Part shown: positions 7,535 to 16,443 of the stretch, piece by piece
Position numbering within the stretch: the first letter of the stretch is position 1
Layout of the letters: each line of letters begins with the position of its first letter
NCBI GenBank assembly: GCA_000421065.1
Contig: ATWD01000001.1
Span: 558,001 to 622,000, forward strand
Direction: 5' to 3'
Source of the DNA: Acidobacteriaceae bacterium TAA 166
Lineage (GTDB): Bacteria > Acidobacteriota > Terriglobia > Terriglobales > Acidobacteriaceae
Length of the DNA stretch: 64,000 nucleotides
Translations under genes and position numbers: made by a program
Notes under the pieces: model-generated
Seen by the model: only the letters and a program-made list of their open reading frames with translations
What the model was told of the DNA's origin: nothing
Database searches by the model: none

Positions 7535-8605
7535 ATGCGTCTCTTCCTCCTCGTCGTTCTCTGCGCCCTCGTCCCCTCGGCGCCGGGCCAGTTCCTCCTT
7601 CAGGACTCGCACACAACCGCGAGCCTGCGCGGCATTTACAGCGTCGATGGAAAGATCGCCTGGGCCAGCGGAACCGAGGGTACAGTTCTCCGCACCACCG
7701 ATGGCGGCTCTCACTGGCAGCGCTGCTCTACTCCTCCCAACGCCGAAGAGCTCGACCTCCGCGGCATCCAGGCCTTCGGCCGCAGCACAGCCATCGTCAT
7801 GTCCTCCGGCAAGGGCAATCTCTCCCGCATCTACAAGACCACCGACGCCTGCAGAACCTGGAAGCTCCTCCTTACCAACCCCGATAAAGAAGGCTTCTTC
7901 GATGCCATGCAGTTCGAGCTAAGCCCGAGTGGTCACACCGGCGAAAGAGGATGGTTGCTCGGAGATCCCGTCGACCATCGCTTCGTTCTCATGGCAACCT
8001 TCGACGGCGGCCTTCACTGGCAGAAGGTCTATCAGGCCGGGCTCGCTGAAGCTCCGGAGCAAGGCGGAGCCTTCGCCGCCAGCAACTCCCTTCTCCTAAC
8101 CGGCCTCCCCCTCTACTTCGCGGCATCCCACGGCTGGCTCTATGAAGGCGCCTCCACCTGCACCATGGGTCTCGTCCAGGAGCATCCGCAATCCTGCCTC
8201 GATCTCTTCGACTTCTCAAAAAGACAGCTTCCCCTCGCCCACCAGAACGAGACCTCCGGCATCTTCTCTTTAGCCAGATGGAACAACCTAGCAATCGCGG
8301 TAGGCGGTAATTTCAAATCCCCGGATCGCTCCGAAGGCACAGCCGCCTACAGTAAGGACGATCTCCACTGGAGCGCCCCTCAGACTCCTCCCCATGGCTA
8401 TCGCAGCGCCGTAGCCTACGACGAAAAGAACAAACGCTGGATCACCGTAGGCCCGAACGGAACCGACATCTCGCTCGACGATGGTCACAATTGGAGCGCC
8501 CTCAAACCCGATTCCGAAGACCAACCCGACGCCGACAAAAACTGGAACGCTCTCTCGCTTCCCTTCGCAGTCGGCCCGAAGGGCCGCATCGGCAAGCTCC
8601 ACTAA
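7535..8605 (+). CDS. Exported Ycf48/BNR-like beta-propeller protein
   Basis: A 356-residue protein with a signal peptide (MRLFLLVVLCALVPSAPGQF) followed by repeats of the photosystem II assembly factor Ycf48 / BNR type: VLRTTDGGSHWQRC, IYKTTDACRTWKLL, FDGGLHWQKV, LDDGHNW. Such proteins form beta-propellers, and in non-phototrophs their function is unknown. The ATG at 7535 is chosen because it gives the signal peptide; longer upstream starts would add 40 residues with no hydrophobic start. A second, longer BNR-repeat protein is encoded at 57.7-59.7 kb. Confidence 0.75.
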   Translation: MRLFLLVVLCALVPSAPGQFLLQDSHTTASLRGIYSVDGKIAWASGTEGTVLRTTDGGSHWQRCSTPPNAEELDLRGIQAFGRSTAIVMSSGKGNLSRIYKTTDACRTWKLLLTNPDKEGFFDAMQFELSPSGHTGERGWLLGDPVDHRFVLMATFDGGLHWQKVYQAGLAEAPEQGGAFAASNSLLLTGLPLYFAASHGWLYEGASTCTMGLVQEHPQSCLDLFDFSKRQLPLAHQNETSGIFSLARWNNLAIAVGGNFKSPDRSEGTAAYSKDDLHWSAPQTPPHGYRSAVAYDEKNKRWITVGPNGTDISLDDGHNWSALKPDSEDQPDADKNWNALSLPFAVGPKGRIGKLH

Positions 8606-8623
8606 GCTTTGGATAGAAGACGT

Positions 8624-8635
8624 ATGGCCTGCCGG
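8624..8635. repeat. Possible remnant of the REP-like repeat end
   Basis: ATGGCCTGCCGG, identical to the first 12 bases of the right end of the repeat family, lies just after the preceding stop codon. Nothing else of the element follows. It may be a remnant or chance. Confidence 0.25.
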
Positions 8636-8701
8636 TCTTCTTGAATTGAGTCTCTCTTCGGTTATCGGTTAGGATTTGAAGGTGACAAGGAGGTTGTCGA
8701 G

Positions 8702-8815
8702 ATGAGTTCGTCGTCGCATGATTCCGTCTGGCTGGATGAGTGGTGGCCCCTGCTGCTGATTCTGTTTGGAGTGATCTTCCTTACCTTTCTGGTTTCCTTC
8801 AAGCCGTTCTACTAA
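8702..8815 (+). CDS. Small single-pass membrane protein (37 aa)
   Basis: A short gene beginning ATGAGTTCG with a near-perfect Shine-Dalgarno (AAGGAGG) about 8 nt upstream. The product starts MSSSSHDSVWLDEWW, continues with a hydrophobic segment PLLLILFGVIFLTFLVSF and ends KPFY. It is a single transmembrane helix with an acidic/Trp-rich amphipathic lead. A terminator-like hairpin follows 29 bp after the stop. I do not recognise the family. The strong ribosome site and terminator make a real gene likely. Its role could be as an accessory to a membrane complex, but that is not shown. Confidence 0.7.
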   Translation: MSSSSHDSVWLDEWWPLLLILFGVIFLTFLVSFKPFY

Positions 8816-8843
8816 GAGCTTCAAGCTGCGAGTCAGCAGGAGA

Positions 8844-8868
8844 GGGCACGGCGCAAGCCGTGCCTTTC
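8844..8868 (+). terminator. Hairpin terminator with GCAA tetraloop
   Basis: GGGCACGGC (8844-8852), GCAA loop, GCCGTGCCT (8857-8865), followed by TTC. It sits between the 37-residue gene and the GH79-like gene and probably ends the small gene's transcript. A related palindrome, GGGCACGGCTTAAGCCGTGTC, occurs at 29.7 kb. Confidence 0.6.
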
Positions 8869-8892
8869 GCTTGCAGAGAGGGCCGACGTTCG

Positions 8893-10311
8893 ATGAAGCG
8901 ACGTGAATTCCTCTTCGCCGCCTGCCTCACCGCCGCCTCAAAGATCTCTCGCGCCGAAACCTCGATCACCGTCCAGCTCAACCAGCCCCACGCCACCTGG
9001 CCCGTCATGCCGGAAGACTTCACCGGCCTGAGCTACGAGACCGGCCAGCTCTACAACCCCGACTTCTTCTCCCCCAAAAACCTCCCGCTGGTCAACGCCT
9101 TTCTCGAACTGAACCGCCACGGAGTCCTCCGCCTCGGCGGCCATCTCAGCAACGTCACCCCATGGGAAGGAGCCGGCCAGACCGACCCGAAGCAGATACG
9201 CGGAGTCAGGCACGGAATCGAAGACTACTGGGAGTGGCCCCTGGTCGATCCCATCGTTCAACAGCACAAAAACGGCATCCTCACCCGCCGCGCCCTCCAC
9301 AACCTCCGCGCCTTCCTCGACGCTGTCGACTGGCGCCTGATCTACGGTATGAACTTCGCCTGCGGCAGCCCCGCCAGGGCCGCGGACGAGGCCCATGCTG
9401 TCACCTCCATCCTCGGCGACCGCCTGATCGCCTTCGTCATCGGCAACGAGCCCGACGGCTTCGGAGAAGACCCCTACTTCCGCCCCAAGGGATACGATCT
9501 CCACCAGTACCTCCTCGAATACGAGGCCTGGGTCAAAGCCATCCGCCAGCGCGTACCCCACGCGCAGTTCGCAGGCCCCGACACCGACGGAAAGGTCGAC
9601 ACCTGGGTCCTCGAGTTCGCTCGAAGAACCAAAGGCGACGCCCGGCTGTTGACCAGTCACTTCTACGGCATGGGACCGGCCAGCGATCCATCGATGACCG
9701 CGGAGCGTCTGCTGCGACGACGCAATCCAGATCTTGCAGCAGCGATCGTCGGCCTTCACGCCGTGCGCAAAGCCGCAGGCGGCACGCCCTACCGGATGGA
9801 CGAGGGCAACTCCTGCTTCGGTGGAGGCCGCAGAGACGTCAGCGACGCCTATGCCTCAGCACTGTGGGCGGCGGACTACATCCTCACAGCCGCCTGCGCC
9901 GGCTTCTCCGGAGTCAACCTGCACGGCGGCGGTGTCGGGGTCTACACACCCATCGAAAGCTCCTCCGCAGCTCCAGCTGCGCCCCGCCCCGTCTACTTCG
10001 GAATGCAATTCGCGCAGCGCTTCGCCGGCTGCAGGATCGCATCCTGCGATCTGGAGACAAGCGAGAACCTCACCGCCTACCAGGGAGATCGCCCCCACCG
10101 GCAGCTGCTCGCGCTGATCAATAAAGGAAGCAGCACACTCCGGATCGCTCTCCCCCAGCAACTCCGCTCCAGGCAGCAGCTCGAAATGTGGAGGCTCGAA
10201 GGCCCCGATCTGCATGCGAAGACAGGCATCCGGTTTGAACAGGCCGTCGTCCCCGGCAGCCATCCCCTTCAAGTCGCTCCCTACACCGCCATTCTTCTCG
10301 AAAGCCGCTGA
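8893..10311 (+). CDS. Tat-exported glycoside hydrolase, GH79-like
   Basis: A 472-residue protein beginning MKRREFLFAACLTAASKISR, a twin-arginine-type signal peptide (RREFLF). The mature part looks like a clan GH-A (beta/alpha)8 barrel: HGVLRLGGHLSN, then IGNEPDGFGED, where the Asn-Glu-Pro supplies the likely acid/base, and YRMDEGNSCFGG, where the Glu is the likely nucleophile. A C-terminal beta domain ends YTAILLESR. This layout matches GH79 (beta-glucuronidase/heparanase-like) and related families, so it may act on uronic-acid-containing polysaccharides in the periplasm. The ATG at 8893 is preferred because it starts the signal; an earlier in-frame start at 8740 would overlap the small gene upstream. 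The exact family and substrate are uncertain. Confidence 0.7.
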   Translation: MKRREFLFAACLTAASKISRAETSITVQLNQPHATWPVMPEDFTGLSYETGQLYNPDFFSPKNLPLVNAFLELNRHGVLRLGGHLSNVTPWEGAGQTDPKQIRGVRHGIEDYWEWPLVDPIVQQHKNGILTRRALHNLRAFLDAVDWRLIYGMNFACGSPARAADEAHAVTSILGDRLIAFVIGNEPDGFGEDPYFRPKGYDLHQYLLEYEAWVKAIRQRVPHAQFAGPDTDGKVDTWVLEFARRTKGDARLLTSHFYGMGPASDPSMTAERLLRRRNPDLAAAIVGLHAVRKAAGGTPYRMDEGNSCFGGGRRDVSDAYASALWAADYILTAACAGFSGVNLHGGGVGVYTPIESSSAAPAAPRPVYFGMQFAQRFAGCRIASCDLETSENLTAYQGDRPHRQLLALINKGSSTLRIALPQQLRSRQQLEMWRLEGPDLHAKTGIRFEQAVVPGSHPLQVAPYTAILLESR

Positions 10312-10449
10312 CACCGGCCGCAGCGCGAAATCCCCCTCAAAATCCCGAAACGTAGAAAAATCCTTCACTTCGGCCCTCGTGCAATCGTCTGTTCATCTTT
10401 CACCCCATAAAATCGGTCTTTACAAGCTTCACGACTGGAGAAAAACAGA

Positions 10450-12567
10450 ATGTCCGCGACCGTCTTCGCATCGATTGGCGACCATGGAGCGCTCAATACC
10501 GAGCTCGCTTCCAACCTTTCTGAGATCTGGATCGACCGGGACCTGAGCTGGCTGGACTTCAACGAACGCGTCCTCGCCGAGGCTCTCGACGAACGCACTC
10601 CTCTCCTTGAGCGCGCGAAGTTTCTCGCAATCTTTACCTCGAACCTCGATGAGTTCTTCATGAAGCGCCGTGCCGTCCTGCAGAATGGCACCGATGCCTC
10701 TCACGACACGCTTCTTCAGAACATCCGCGAACGCATCCTGCTCGTCCTCGATCATCAGGCCCGGTGCTATCGCGACACCATCGTGCCTGGCCTTGCCTCG
10801 CACGGCGTCTTCCTTCGTCGCTGGAGCCAGCTCACGCCAGCCCAGCAGGAGGAGGCGAGAAAAATCTTCCGCTCCGACGTCTCTCCCGCCCTCACGCCCC
10901 TGGTCATCGATCCCGTTCATCCCTTCCCCTTCCTCTCCAATCTCTCCACCTCGCTCGTCTTCCGCCTGCACGACAAAGCAAAGGACGAGACCATGTATGC
11001 CCGCGTCAAGATTCCCACCGTGCTCAAGCCCTGGATCGCCCTCTCGGTCGACCTCGAGCCCAACCAGAAGCTCCTCATTCCCCTCTACGAGATCATTCGC
11101 GGCAACCTGGGCGAGCTCTACAGCGGCATGGAGATCTCCGACGTCACCGTCATGCGCCTCACCCGCGACGCCGAGGTCGAGCTCGACGACCATCCCGTCG
11201 CCGACTTCCGCGCTCTCGTCAAGGAGCAGATCCGTCAGCGCCGCTACGAGCCCGTCGTCCGCCTCGAGTTCGGCCCCGACGCCAATCCCGACATCAAAGA
11301 GATGCTGCGCGAGCGCTTCGCCCTCACCCCGCTCGATCTCTACGACCTTGCCGAAGAGCTCGACTACACCGCCCTCTTCGATCTCCTCGGCCTGCCGCTT
11401 CCCGCTGCGCTCCACGACTCGCCCTGGACCCCCCTGCTGCCGAACGCCTTCGATGACGGCCCGGGTGCGATCTTCACCGCGATGCAGGCCGGCGATCTCC
11501 TCGTCCACCATCCCTACGAAAGCTTCGACGCCACCGTCGAGCACTTCATCTCCGCCGCCGCCGACGATCCCCAGACCGTCTCCATCAAGATGACCGCCTA
11601 CCGCATCGGCGACGACACCCCCTTCGTCAAATCCCTCATCCGCGCCGCCGAGCAGGGCAAGAACGTCGCCTGCGTCATGGAGATCAAGGCACGCTTCGAC
11701 GAGGAGCGCAACCTGCACTGGGCCGCCGAGCTCGAGCGCGCCGGGGCCCACGTCAACTTCGGCGTCAGCGGCCTCAAGACCCACGCCAAGACCGCCCTCG
11801 TTGTCCGCAAGGAAGGCGGACACCTCCGCTCCTACGTCCACATCGGCACCGGCAACTATCACGTCAAGACCGCGCGCCTCTACGTCGACATGGGCCTCTT
11901 CACCTGCAATCCCGGCATCACCCAGGACGCCGTCAATCTCTTCCACTACCTCACCGGCCACGCCGATCAGCCCAACAACTCCACGCTGCTCGTCGCTCCC
12001 TTGAGCATGCGTCCCCGTCTTCTCGAACTCATCCACCGCGAGATCCAGAACCAGCGCGACGGCAAACCGGCCCGCATCATCGCCAAGATGAACCAGCTCG
12101 AAGACCCCGACATGATCGAGGCTCTCTGCGAGGCCTCGCGCGCCGGAGTCTCCATCGACCTCATCATCCGCGGCTTCTGCTGCCTCCGCCCCGGCGTCCC
12201 CGGCCAGACGGAAAACATCCGCGTCCGCTCCATCATCGGCCGTTTCCTCGAGCACTCCCGCATCTTCTACTTCGCCAACGGCAGCAAAGATCCCGCGGAA
12301 GGCGAGTACCTCATCGGCTCGGCCGACTGGATGTACCGCAATCTCTCCAAGCGCGTCGAGGTCGTCACCCCCGTCCTCTCCGCCGGTCCACGTCAACGCC
12401 TCTGGGAGGTGCTCGACATCTGTCTCAGCGATCGCCGCCAGGCCTGGATGCTCGGCGAAGACTGCCGCTACACGCAGCTTCATCCCTCCCCCGGCGAGAC
12501 CGGACCCGCCGCCCTCGGAACCCACCAGACCCTCATGGATCTCACCCGCTCGCGTTTAGCGGTCTAG
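10450..12567 (+). CDS. ppk1: Polyphosphate kinase 1
   Basis: A 705-residue enzyme that reversibly polymerises the gamma phosphate of ATP into polyphosphate. Family hallmarks in order: the N-terminal NRDLSWLDFN-like segment (DRDLSWLDFNERVLAEA), the head domain, and the phospholipase-D-like catalytic domains with the phospho-accepting histidine in GLKTHAKTALVVRKE and the second histidine in RFLEHSRIFYFANG, followed by EGEYLIGSADWMYRNL. Full length. A probable polyphosphate-dependent glucokinase is encoded at 35.5-36.2 kb, consistent with polyphosphate being both made and used here. It stands alone, upstream of a repeat copy. Confidence 0.96.
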   Translation: MSATVFASIGDHGALNTELASNLSEIWIDRDLSWLDFNERVLAEALDERTPLLERAKFLAIFTSNLDEFFMKRRAVLQNGTDASHDTLLQNIRERILLVLDHQARCYRDTIVPGLASHGVFLRRWSQLTPAQQEEARKIFRSDVSPALTPLVIDPVHPFPFLSNLSTSLVFRLHDKAKDETMYARVKIPTVLKPWIALSVDLEPNQKLLIPLYEIIRGNLGELYSGMEISDVTVMRLTRDAEVELDDHPVADFRALVKEQIRQRRYEPVVRLEFGPDANPDIKEMLRERFALTPLDLYDLAEELDYTALFDLLGLPLPAALHDSPWTPLLPNAFDDGPGAIFTAMQAGDLLVHHPYESFDATVEHFISAAADDPQTVSIKMTAYRIGDDTPFVKSLIRAAEQGKNVACVMEIKARFDEERNLHWAAELERAGAHVNFGVSGLKTHAKTALVVRKEGGHLRSYVHIGTGNYHVKTARLYVDMGLFTCNPGITQDAVNLFHYLTGHADQPNNSTLLVAPLSMRPRLLELIHREIQNQRDGKPARIIAKMNQLEDPDMIEALCEASRAGVSIDLIIRGFCCLRPGVPGQTENIRVRSIIGRFLEHSRIFYFANGSKDPAEGEYLIGSADWMYRNLSKRVEVVTPVLSAGPRQRLWEVLDICLSDRRQAWMLGEDCRYTQLHPSPGETGPAALGTHQTLMDLTRSRLAV

Positions 12568-13007
12568 GCGTATCGGCAGATTGTTTGGGGTAAAGAAGTG
12601 CGCAGCCGCGCGGGCCCACTGCGCGTGGAGCGGTCACTTCGTGAAGCGTGTTGGGCCTTCGGCGTGGGACTCCCGTTGGTCGCTTGCGAAATTTCGTGTC
12701 GACCACCGGGAGGCCCTCGGGCGAAGCCGGTATACGCGTCACGAAGTGGCCGCCCGTACCGGGGTCCCCACAAACAGGTCTTCGTTTGTGGGGTGGCAGA
12801 GCGCAGTGGGCCCGGCCGGCAGGCCATCGCCTTCCCTCCCGAACGTCAGATCTGACTCATAAATATGGCATTCTTCTTTTTATGGAATAATTCGCAGCAT
12901 CTTCGCCGCATCGCCAGGGATTTCGGGCAACGTGAGCTCACCCCAGGCTCGTCGTATTCAAGTGCAGGTCGTGCGTAGCACCTGCTTCAGAAAGGGAGAA
13001 TCCTTCC
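12568..13007. other. Intergenic region holding repeat copy L1 and a promoter region
   Basis: A 440-bp spacer. Bases 12601-12827 are a long repeat element (listed separately). The remaining 180 bp before the next start carry a small inverted pair, GCAGGT/ACCTGC, around 12965-12986 and the ribosome site GGGAGAA. I see no gene here. Confidence 0.5.
12601..12827. repeat. Long REP-like palindromic element, copy L1 (with extra hairpin module)
   Basis: It begins CGCAGCCGCGCGGGCCCACT and ends GGGCCCGGCCGGCAGGCCAT, the two ends of the family. The interior carries GGTCACTTCGTGAAGCG and, 110 bp later, the inverted partner CGTCACGAAGTGGCC. Unlike most copies it has an additional module: CCCCACAAAC (12766-12775) and GTTTGTGGGG (12784-12793) form a 10-bp hairpin. 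Copy L5 carries the same extra module with small differences. Confidence 0.85.
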
Positions 13008-13805
13008 ATGAACACCACTAAGATGAGCTCTCCTCTCTCGCTTGCAGCTACGATTGCAGTGATGTCCGTAACTCTGCAGGCACAGACCGCTTCCTCCCCC
13101 CAGATCTCCAGCCCGTCGACGACGGCGGCCACCCAAAGCGCACCGCAGGCCGCTCAGGCCCCGGTGCAGGCAGCCAGCCTAACGGCTGAATTGACCAAGA
13201 GTATCGATACCAAAAAAGCGAAGGTCGGCGACGAGGTCAGCGCCAAGACCACCGACGATGCCAAGCTGCCGGATGGAACAGCGCTTCCAAAAGGGACCAA
13301 ACTTGTTGGCAATGTGGTCGATGTAACCGCTAAAACCAAGGACCAGAAAAACGCGCACCTCGTTCTTGCGCTGAACCGCGCAGTCACCAAGGATGGACGC
13401 CAGATGCCGATCCGCGCGGCGGTCACCTCGATGACCGCTCCCAATGCCGCGAACTCCGGCATGGACACCGCCTCGTCAGGCGGCGGGATGAGTGCTCCCT
13501 CCGGAGGAGCCTCCACGGGGACAGGGGCCGGTGGCTCTTCCAGCGGAGCCGCTGCAGCCCCGACTCCCAGTGCGCCTACGATGAGTGACAGCGGCCCCGC
13601 TGGCCAGCCCACGCAGGGACAGATGCTGAAGAGCGCGCAGGACCGGGTAGCCGTAGGCAACATGCCGAAGGTCATGCTGAGCGCCCCGACCACCGCCGAT
13701 AGCGCTGGCGTGCTCGACGCCGAGGGCCAGAACATCTCGCTCGACAGCGGAACCAAGCTCACCCTCAATGTCATTCCTGCCCAGCCCGGCACGCAGGGTC
13801 AATAA
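13008..13805 (+). CDS. Secreted protein of unknown function
   Basis: A 265-residue exported protein: a signal peptide (MNTTKMSSPLSLAATIAVMS and VTLQAQ) and a Ser/Thr/Gln/Ala-rich lead, then a folded stretch SLTAELTKSIDTKKAKVGDE to MPIRAAVTSM that includes AKLPDGTALPKGTKLVGNVV. This looks like a small beta-rich domain repeated in acidobacterial secreted proteins. A Gly/Ser/Ala-rich linker (about residues 145-190) follows, then a C-terminal domain with a second LDSGTKLTLNV motif. The ribosome site GGGAG precedes the ATG. A terminator follows. The function is unknown. Confidence 0.7.
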   Translation: MNTTKMSSPLSLAATIAVMSVTLQAQTASSPQISSPSTTAATQSAPQAAQAPVQAASLTAELTKSIDTKKAKVGDEVSAKTTDDAKLPDGTALPKGTKLVGNVVDVTAKTKDQKNAHLVLALNRAVTKDGRQMPIRAAVTSMTAPNAANSGMDTASSGGGMSAPSGGASTGTGAGGSSSGAAAAPTPSAPTMSDSGPAGQPTQGQMLKSAQDRVAVGNMPKVMLSAPTTADSAGVLDAEGQNISLDSGTKLTLNVIPAQPGTQGQ

Positions 13806-13823
13806 ATACCTCCAACAGCGCAG

Positions 13824-13849
13824 AGGGCGGCCTGACAGGCCGCCCTTTC
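13824..13849 (+). terminator. Rho-independent terminator
   Basis: AGGGCGGCCTG and CAGGCCGCCCT form a perfect 11-bp stem (13824-13846) followed by TTTCG, 18 bp after the stop of the secreted-protein gene. Confidence 0.75.
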
Positions 13850-13876
13850 GCTTGCCCCCTAAGATAAAAAGAACAG

Positions 13877-14062
13877 GCGCTGCCGCGCGGGCCCACTACG
13901 CGTGCAGCGGTCACTTCGTGAAGCGTATACCGGCTTGGCGGTGGGCTCCCGTTGCTCGGCGCAAAAATCTTCGCAAGCGACCAACGGGAACCCCACCGCG
14001 AAGCGCAACCACACGCCACGAAGTAGCCGCCCCACGCGTAGTGGGCCCGGTCGGCAGGCCAT
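13877..14062. repeat. Long REP-like palindromic element, copy L2
   Basis: Starts GCGCTGCCGCGCGGGCCCAC and ends GTGGGCCCGGTCGGCAGGCC. Interior inverted pairs: GGTCACTTCGTGAAGCGT with ACACGCCACGAAGTAGCC, and GGTGGGCTCCCGTTG with CGACCAACGGGAACCCC. The whole element can therefore fold into one long hairpin. It separates the secreted-protein gene from the convergent mutL gene. Confidence 0.85.
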
Positions 14063-14088
14063 CGCCTTTAGAAAATTTGATGACGCGC

Positions 14089-16035
14089 CTAAATCCGGTG
14101 GAACGCCTTCTGAATATCCTTTAGCGAATACCGCAATGCAATCGGACGTCCATGCGGACAGCTCGTCGGATGCTCCGTCTTCGCCAGCTCCGCTAGCAGC
14201 CAGCTGATCTTCGTCGGCTCGAGCGGCGTATTGATCTTGATCGCCGCATGGCAGGCAATTGAGGCCGCGATCCTTGTGCTCCGCGCCTCCGCGTTCTCCA
14301 CCTGCTGCTCCCGCTCCGCCGACAGAACCTCCTCCAGCATCCGCTCCAGCTCCCGCCCCTCCAGGCCCACCGGAGCCTCTTTGATCGCAATAGTCTGCGG
14401 TCCGAACGGCTCCGCCTCAAATCCGTTCCGCTTCAGCTCCTCCGCGATCCGCGCAAACGCCACCATCTGCCCCGGCAGCAGGTCCACCAGCATCGGCATC
14501 AGCAGACGCTGCCGCTGTACCCGCTCCACCTCGCGCTCCCGCAAGATCTTCTCAAACAAAACCCTCTCATGCGCCACATGCTGGTCCACAATCCACAGCC
14601 CCTCTTCATTCACCGCCAGAATGAACGAGTCATGCAGCTGCCCCAGCGGCCTGAGCGTCGCCAGCGCATTCAGCGTATGCACCTCTTCCTCAGGATCCAT
14701 GCCCTCCCGCACAGCAGGCCCTTCGTATCCCACCGCAATCGAGGCTTCACCAAATCCCAACCTCTCCGTAGAAGCAGGCACCACAATGGGAGCCAGGGTA
14801 AACCCATCCATATCCGCCGAGGTCGGCACCGGCTCCGACCCAAACCCCACCGCCTCACGCTGAGGATCGAACGCCGGAGCCTCCGGCCCTCCCGGCAGCG
14901 GACTCACATCCACCAGCAGCGAAGCGCTCGCCAGCGGCGAGTTATGCAGCGCCTGCAAAAAATCTGCCGCCGGCCTCGCCTGCATCAGTGCCGTCCGCAC
15001 ATTGTCGCGGACAAAGTCATGCACAAACGCCGATTGCCGAAAACGTACCTCCGTCTTCGCCGGATGCACATTCACATCCACCTCCTGCGGAGGCATCTCC
15101 AGAAACAGCAGCACCACCGGGTACGAGGTCGGAGGAATCACATTCCGGTACGCCTCCGCCAGCGCATGCAGAATCAGCCGATCCCGTATCAGCCTTCCGT
15201 TCACGAAGACATAGATCGAGTTGCGATTCAGCTTCTGCAGCTCCGGCTTCGAACAAAACCCCGACAACCGCAGAAATCCAGGCTCCGGCACCTCGTAGTC
15301 CGCCTCACGCTTCCACGGCGGAGGCTCCGGCAGCCCCGCACGCGTAAAGTCCATCTCCGCCGCCACCGAGATCATATGCGAGCTCGTCTCGCGTCCGAAG
15401 ATCTGGAACAGCCGGTCCGAGCTGTTCGCCGTCATCGGCGCCGTCAACAACGACTGCGTAGCCGAGCGCAGTTCAAAGTGCCGCGTAGGATTGGCCAAAG
15501 CATAATGCGTCACCAGAGCCGCAATGTGCGAGAGCTCCGTCTGCTCAGACCGAAGAAACTTGCGCCGCGCCGGCGTGTTGTAAAACAGGTCCCGGATCGT
15601 GATCGTCGTCCCCACCGGCAGTCCCGCCGGATCGACACGCAAAATATTGCCCCCCACAATCTCCACCACCGTGCCCGAGCTCTCCTCCGCCGCCTTCGTC
15701 TCCAGCAGCAGCCGCGACACCGACGCAATCGAAGGCAATGCCTCCCCGCGAAATCCCAGCGTAGCAATCGAAAGCAGATCGTCCGAGGTCCTCAGCTTCG
15801 AGGTCGCATGCCGCTCAAACGCCAGCAGAGCATCGTCGGCCATCATTCCATGCCCGTTGTCCGCGATGCGGATCAGCTTGCGGCCGCCGCCCTCCACCTC
15901 GATGCGAATCCGCGTCGCTCCCGCATCCAGCGAGTTTTCGAGCAGCTCCTTCACCACCGATGCAGGACGCTCGACCACCTCGCCGGCAGCGATCTGGTTG
16001 GCCACCAAGTCAGACAAAATGCGGATACGGCCCAT
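14089..16035 (-). CDS. mutL: DNA mismatch repair protein MutL
   Basis: A 648-residue protein with the GHKL ATPase start MGRIRILSDLVANQIAAGEV, then VKELLENSLDAGATRI (ATP/Mg site), DNGHGM and TLGFRGEALPSIASVS. MutL links MutS mismatch recognition to strand removal. The C-terminal dimerisation domain (QLHDSFILAVNEEGLWIVDQHVAHERV) is present. The C-terminus ACHAAIKINTPLEP and CPHGRPIALR is typical. I do not see the DQHA(x)2E(x)4E metal motif in exact form (here DQHVAHERVLFE), so endonuclease activity is unclear. The ATG at 16035 is chosen; a frame extension adds only 12 non-conserved residues. Confidence 0.95.
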   Translation of the reverse strand: MGRIRILSDLVANQIAAGEVVERPASVVKELLENSLDAGATRIRIEVEGGGRKLIRIADNGHGMMADDALLAFERHATSKLRTSDDLLSIATLGFRGEALPSIASVSRLLLETKAAEESSGTVVEIVGGNILRVDPAGLPVGTTITIRDLFYNTPARRKFLRSEQTELSHIAALVTHYALANPTRHFELRSATQSLLTAPMTANSSDRLFQIFGRETSSHMISVAAEMDFTRAGLPEPPPWKREADYEVPEPGFLRLSGFCSKPELQKLNRNSIYVFVNGRLIRDRLILHALAEAYRNVIPPTSYPVVLLFLEMPPQEVDVNVHPAKTEVRFRQSAFVHDFVRDNVRTALMQARPAADFLQALHNSPLASASLLVDVSPLPGGPEAPAFDPQREAVGFGSEPVPTSADMDGFTLAPIVVPASTERLGFGEASIAVGYEGPAVREGMDPEEEVHTLNALATLRPLGQLHDSFILAVNEEGLWIVDQHVAHERVLFEKILREREVERVQRQRLLMPMLVDLLPGQMVAFARIAEELKRNGFEAEPFGPQTIAIKEAPVGLEGRELERMLEEVLSAEREQQVENAEARSTRIAASIACHAAIKINTPLEPTKISWLLAELAKTEHPTSCPHGRPIALRYSLKDIQKAFHRI

Positions 16036-16443
16036 ATCTCTTGATTGTATGGCGAGTTCACGCAATTGCACGGCGCCTCACGCTGCGAAAACTCGGGTCC
16101 CAGACTGCTTCGAAGGAGAGCCCTACCAGGGATTCTTGATAAAGAGTGTCCCAAGAGGGGTGTCTTTTTTTAAGGGGGTGTCATCCCGAGCTTTTAAGGG
16201 GCGGTGTCATCCTGAGCGAAGCGATCGAAAGGAGCACAGTCGAAGAATCTGCGTTTCTTTGCAGGATATTTCCTCCTGAACCCCAAGCGCACATCTTGCG
16301 AGACCGCCGGGTGGAGAACCAACTCAGCCAGGCATTCGAGCGAAGCTCGAACCGCTTCTTTCCCATCCGAAACATCGTCATCCTCGAGCAGGTGGAACCG
16401 CCACGCACCCCAGCTCGCGCATCTAACGAAGGCGAGGTAAACC
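16036..16443. other. Intergenic region with a TCATCCTGAGCGAAGC-type interspersed repeat
   Basis: A 408-bp spacer between divergently placed genes. At about 16175-16258 it carries two partial copies of a short sequence: GTGTCATCCCGAGC, then GTGTCATCCTGAGCGAAGCG with GCACAGTCGAAGAATCTGCG. A related stretch (CTGAGCGAAGCGGCC and GCAGTCGAAGGATCTGCGG) recurs at 33.06-33.10 kb. This is an interspersed repeat distinct from the GGGCCCAC family. No gene is recognised before 16444. Confidence 0.5.

Noticed and set aside
12564..12890. Several overlapping frames across repeat L1 (and likewise across L2, L4, L5, L6)
   Set aside because: Translations of the palindromic repeat on both strands look alike (RAGPLRV, GPAGRPS) because the DNA repeats. 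There are no ribosome sites or family features, so these are non-coding repeats.
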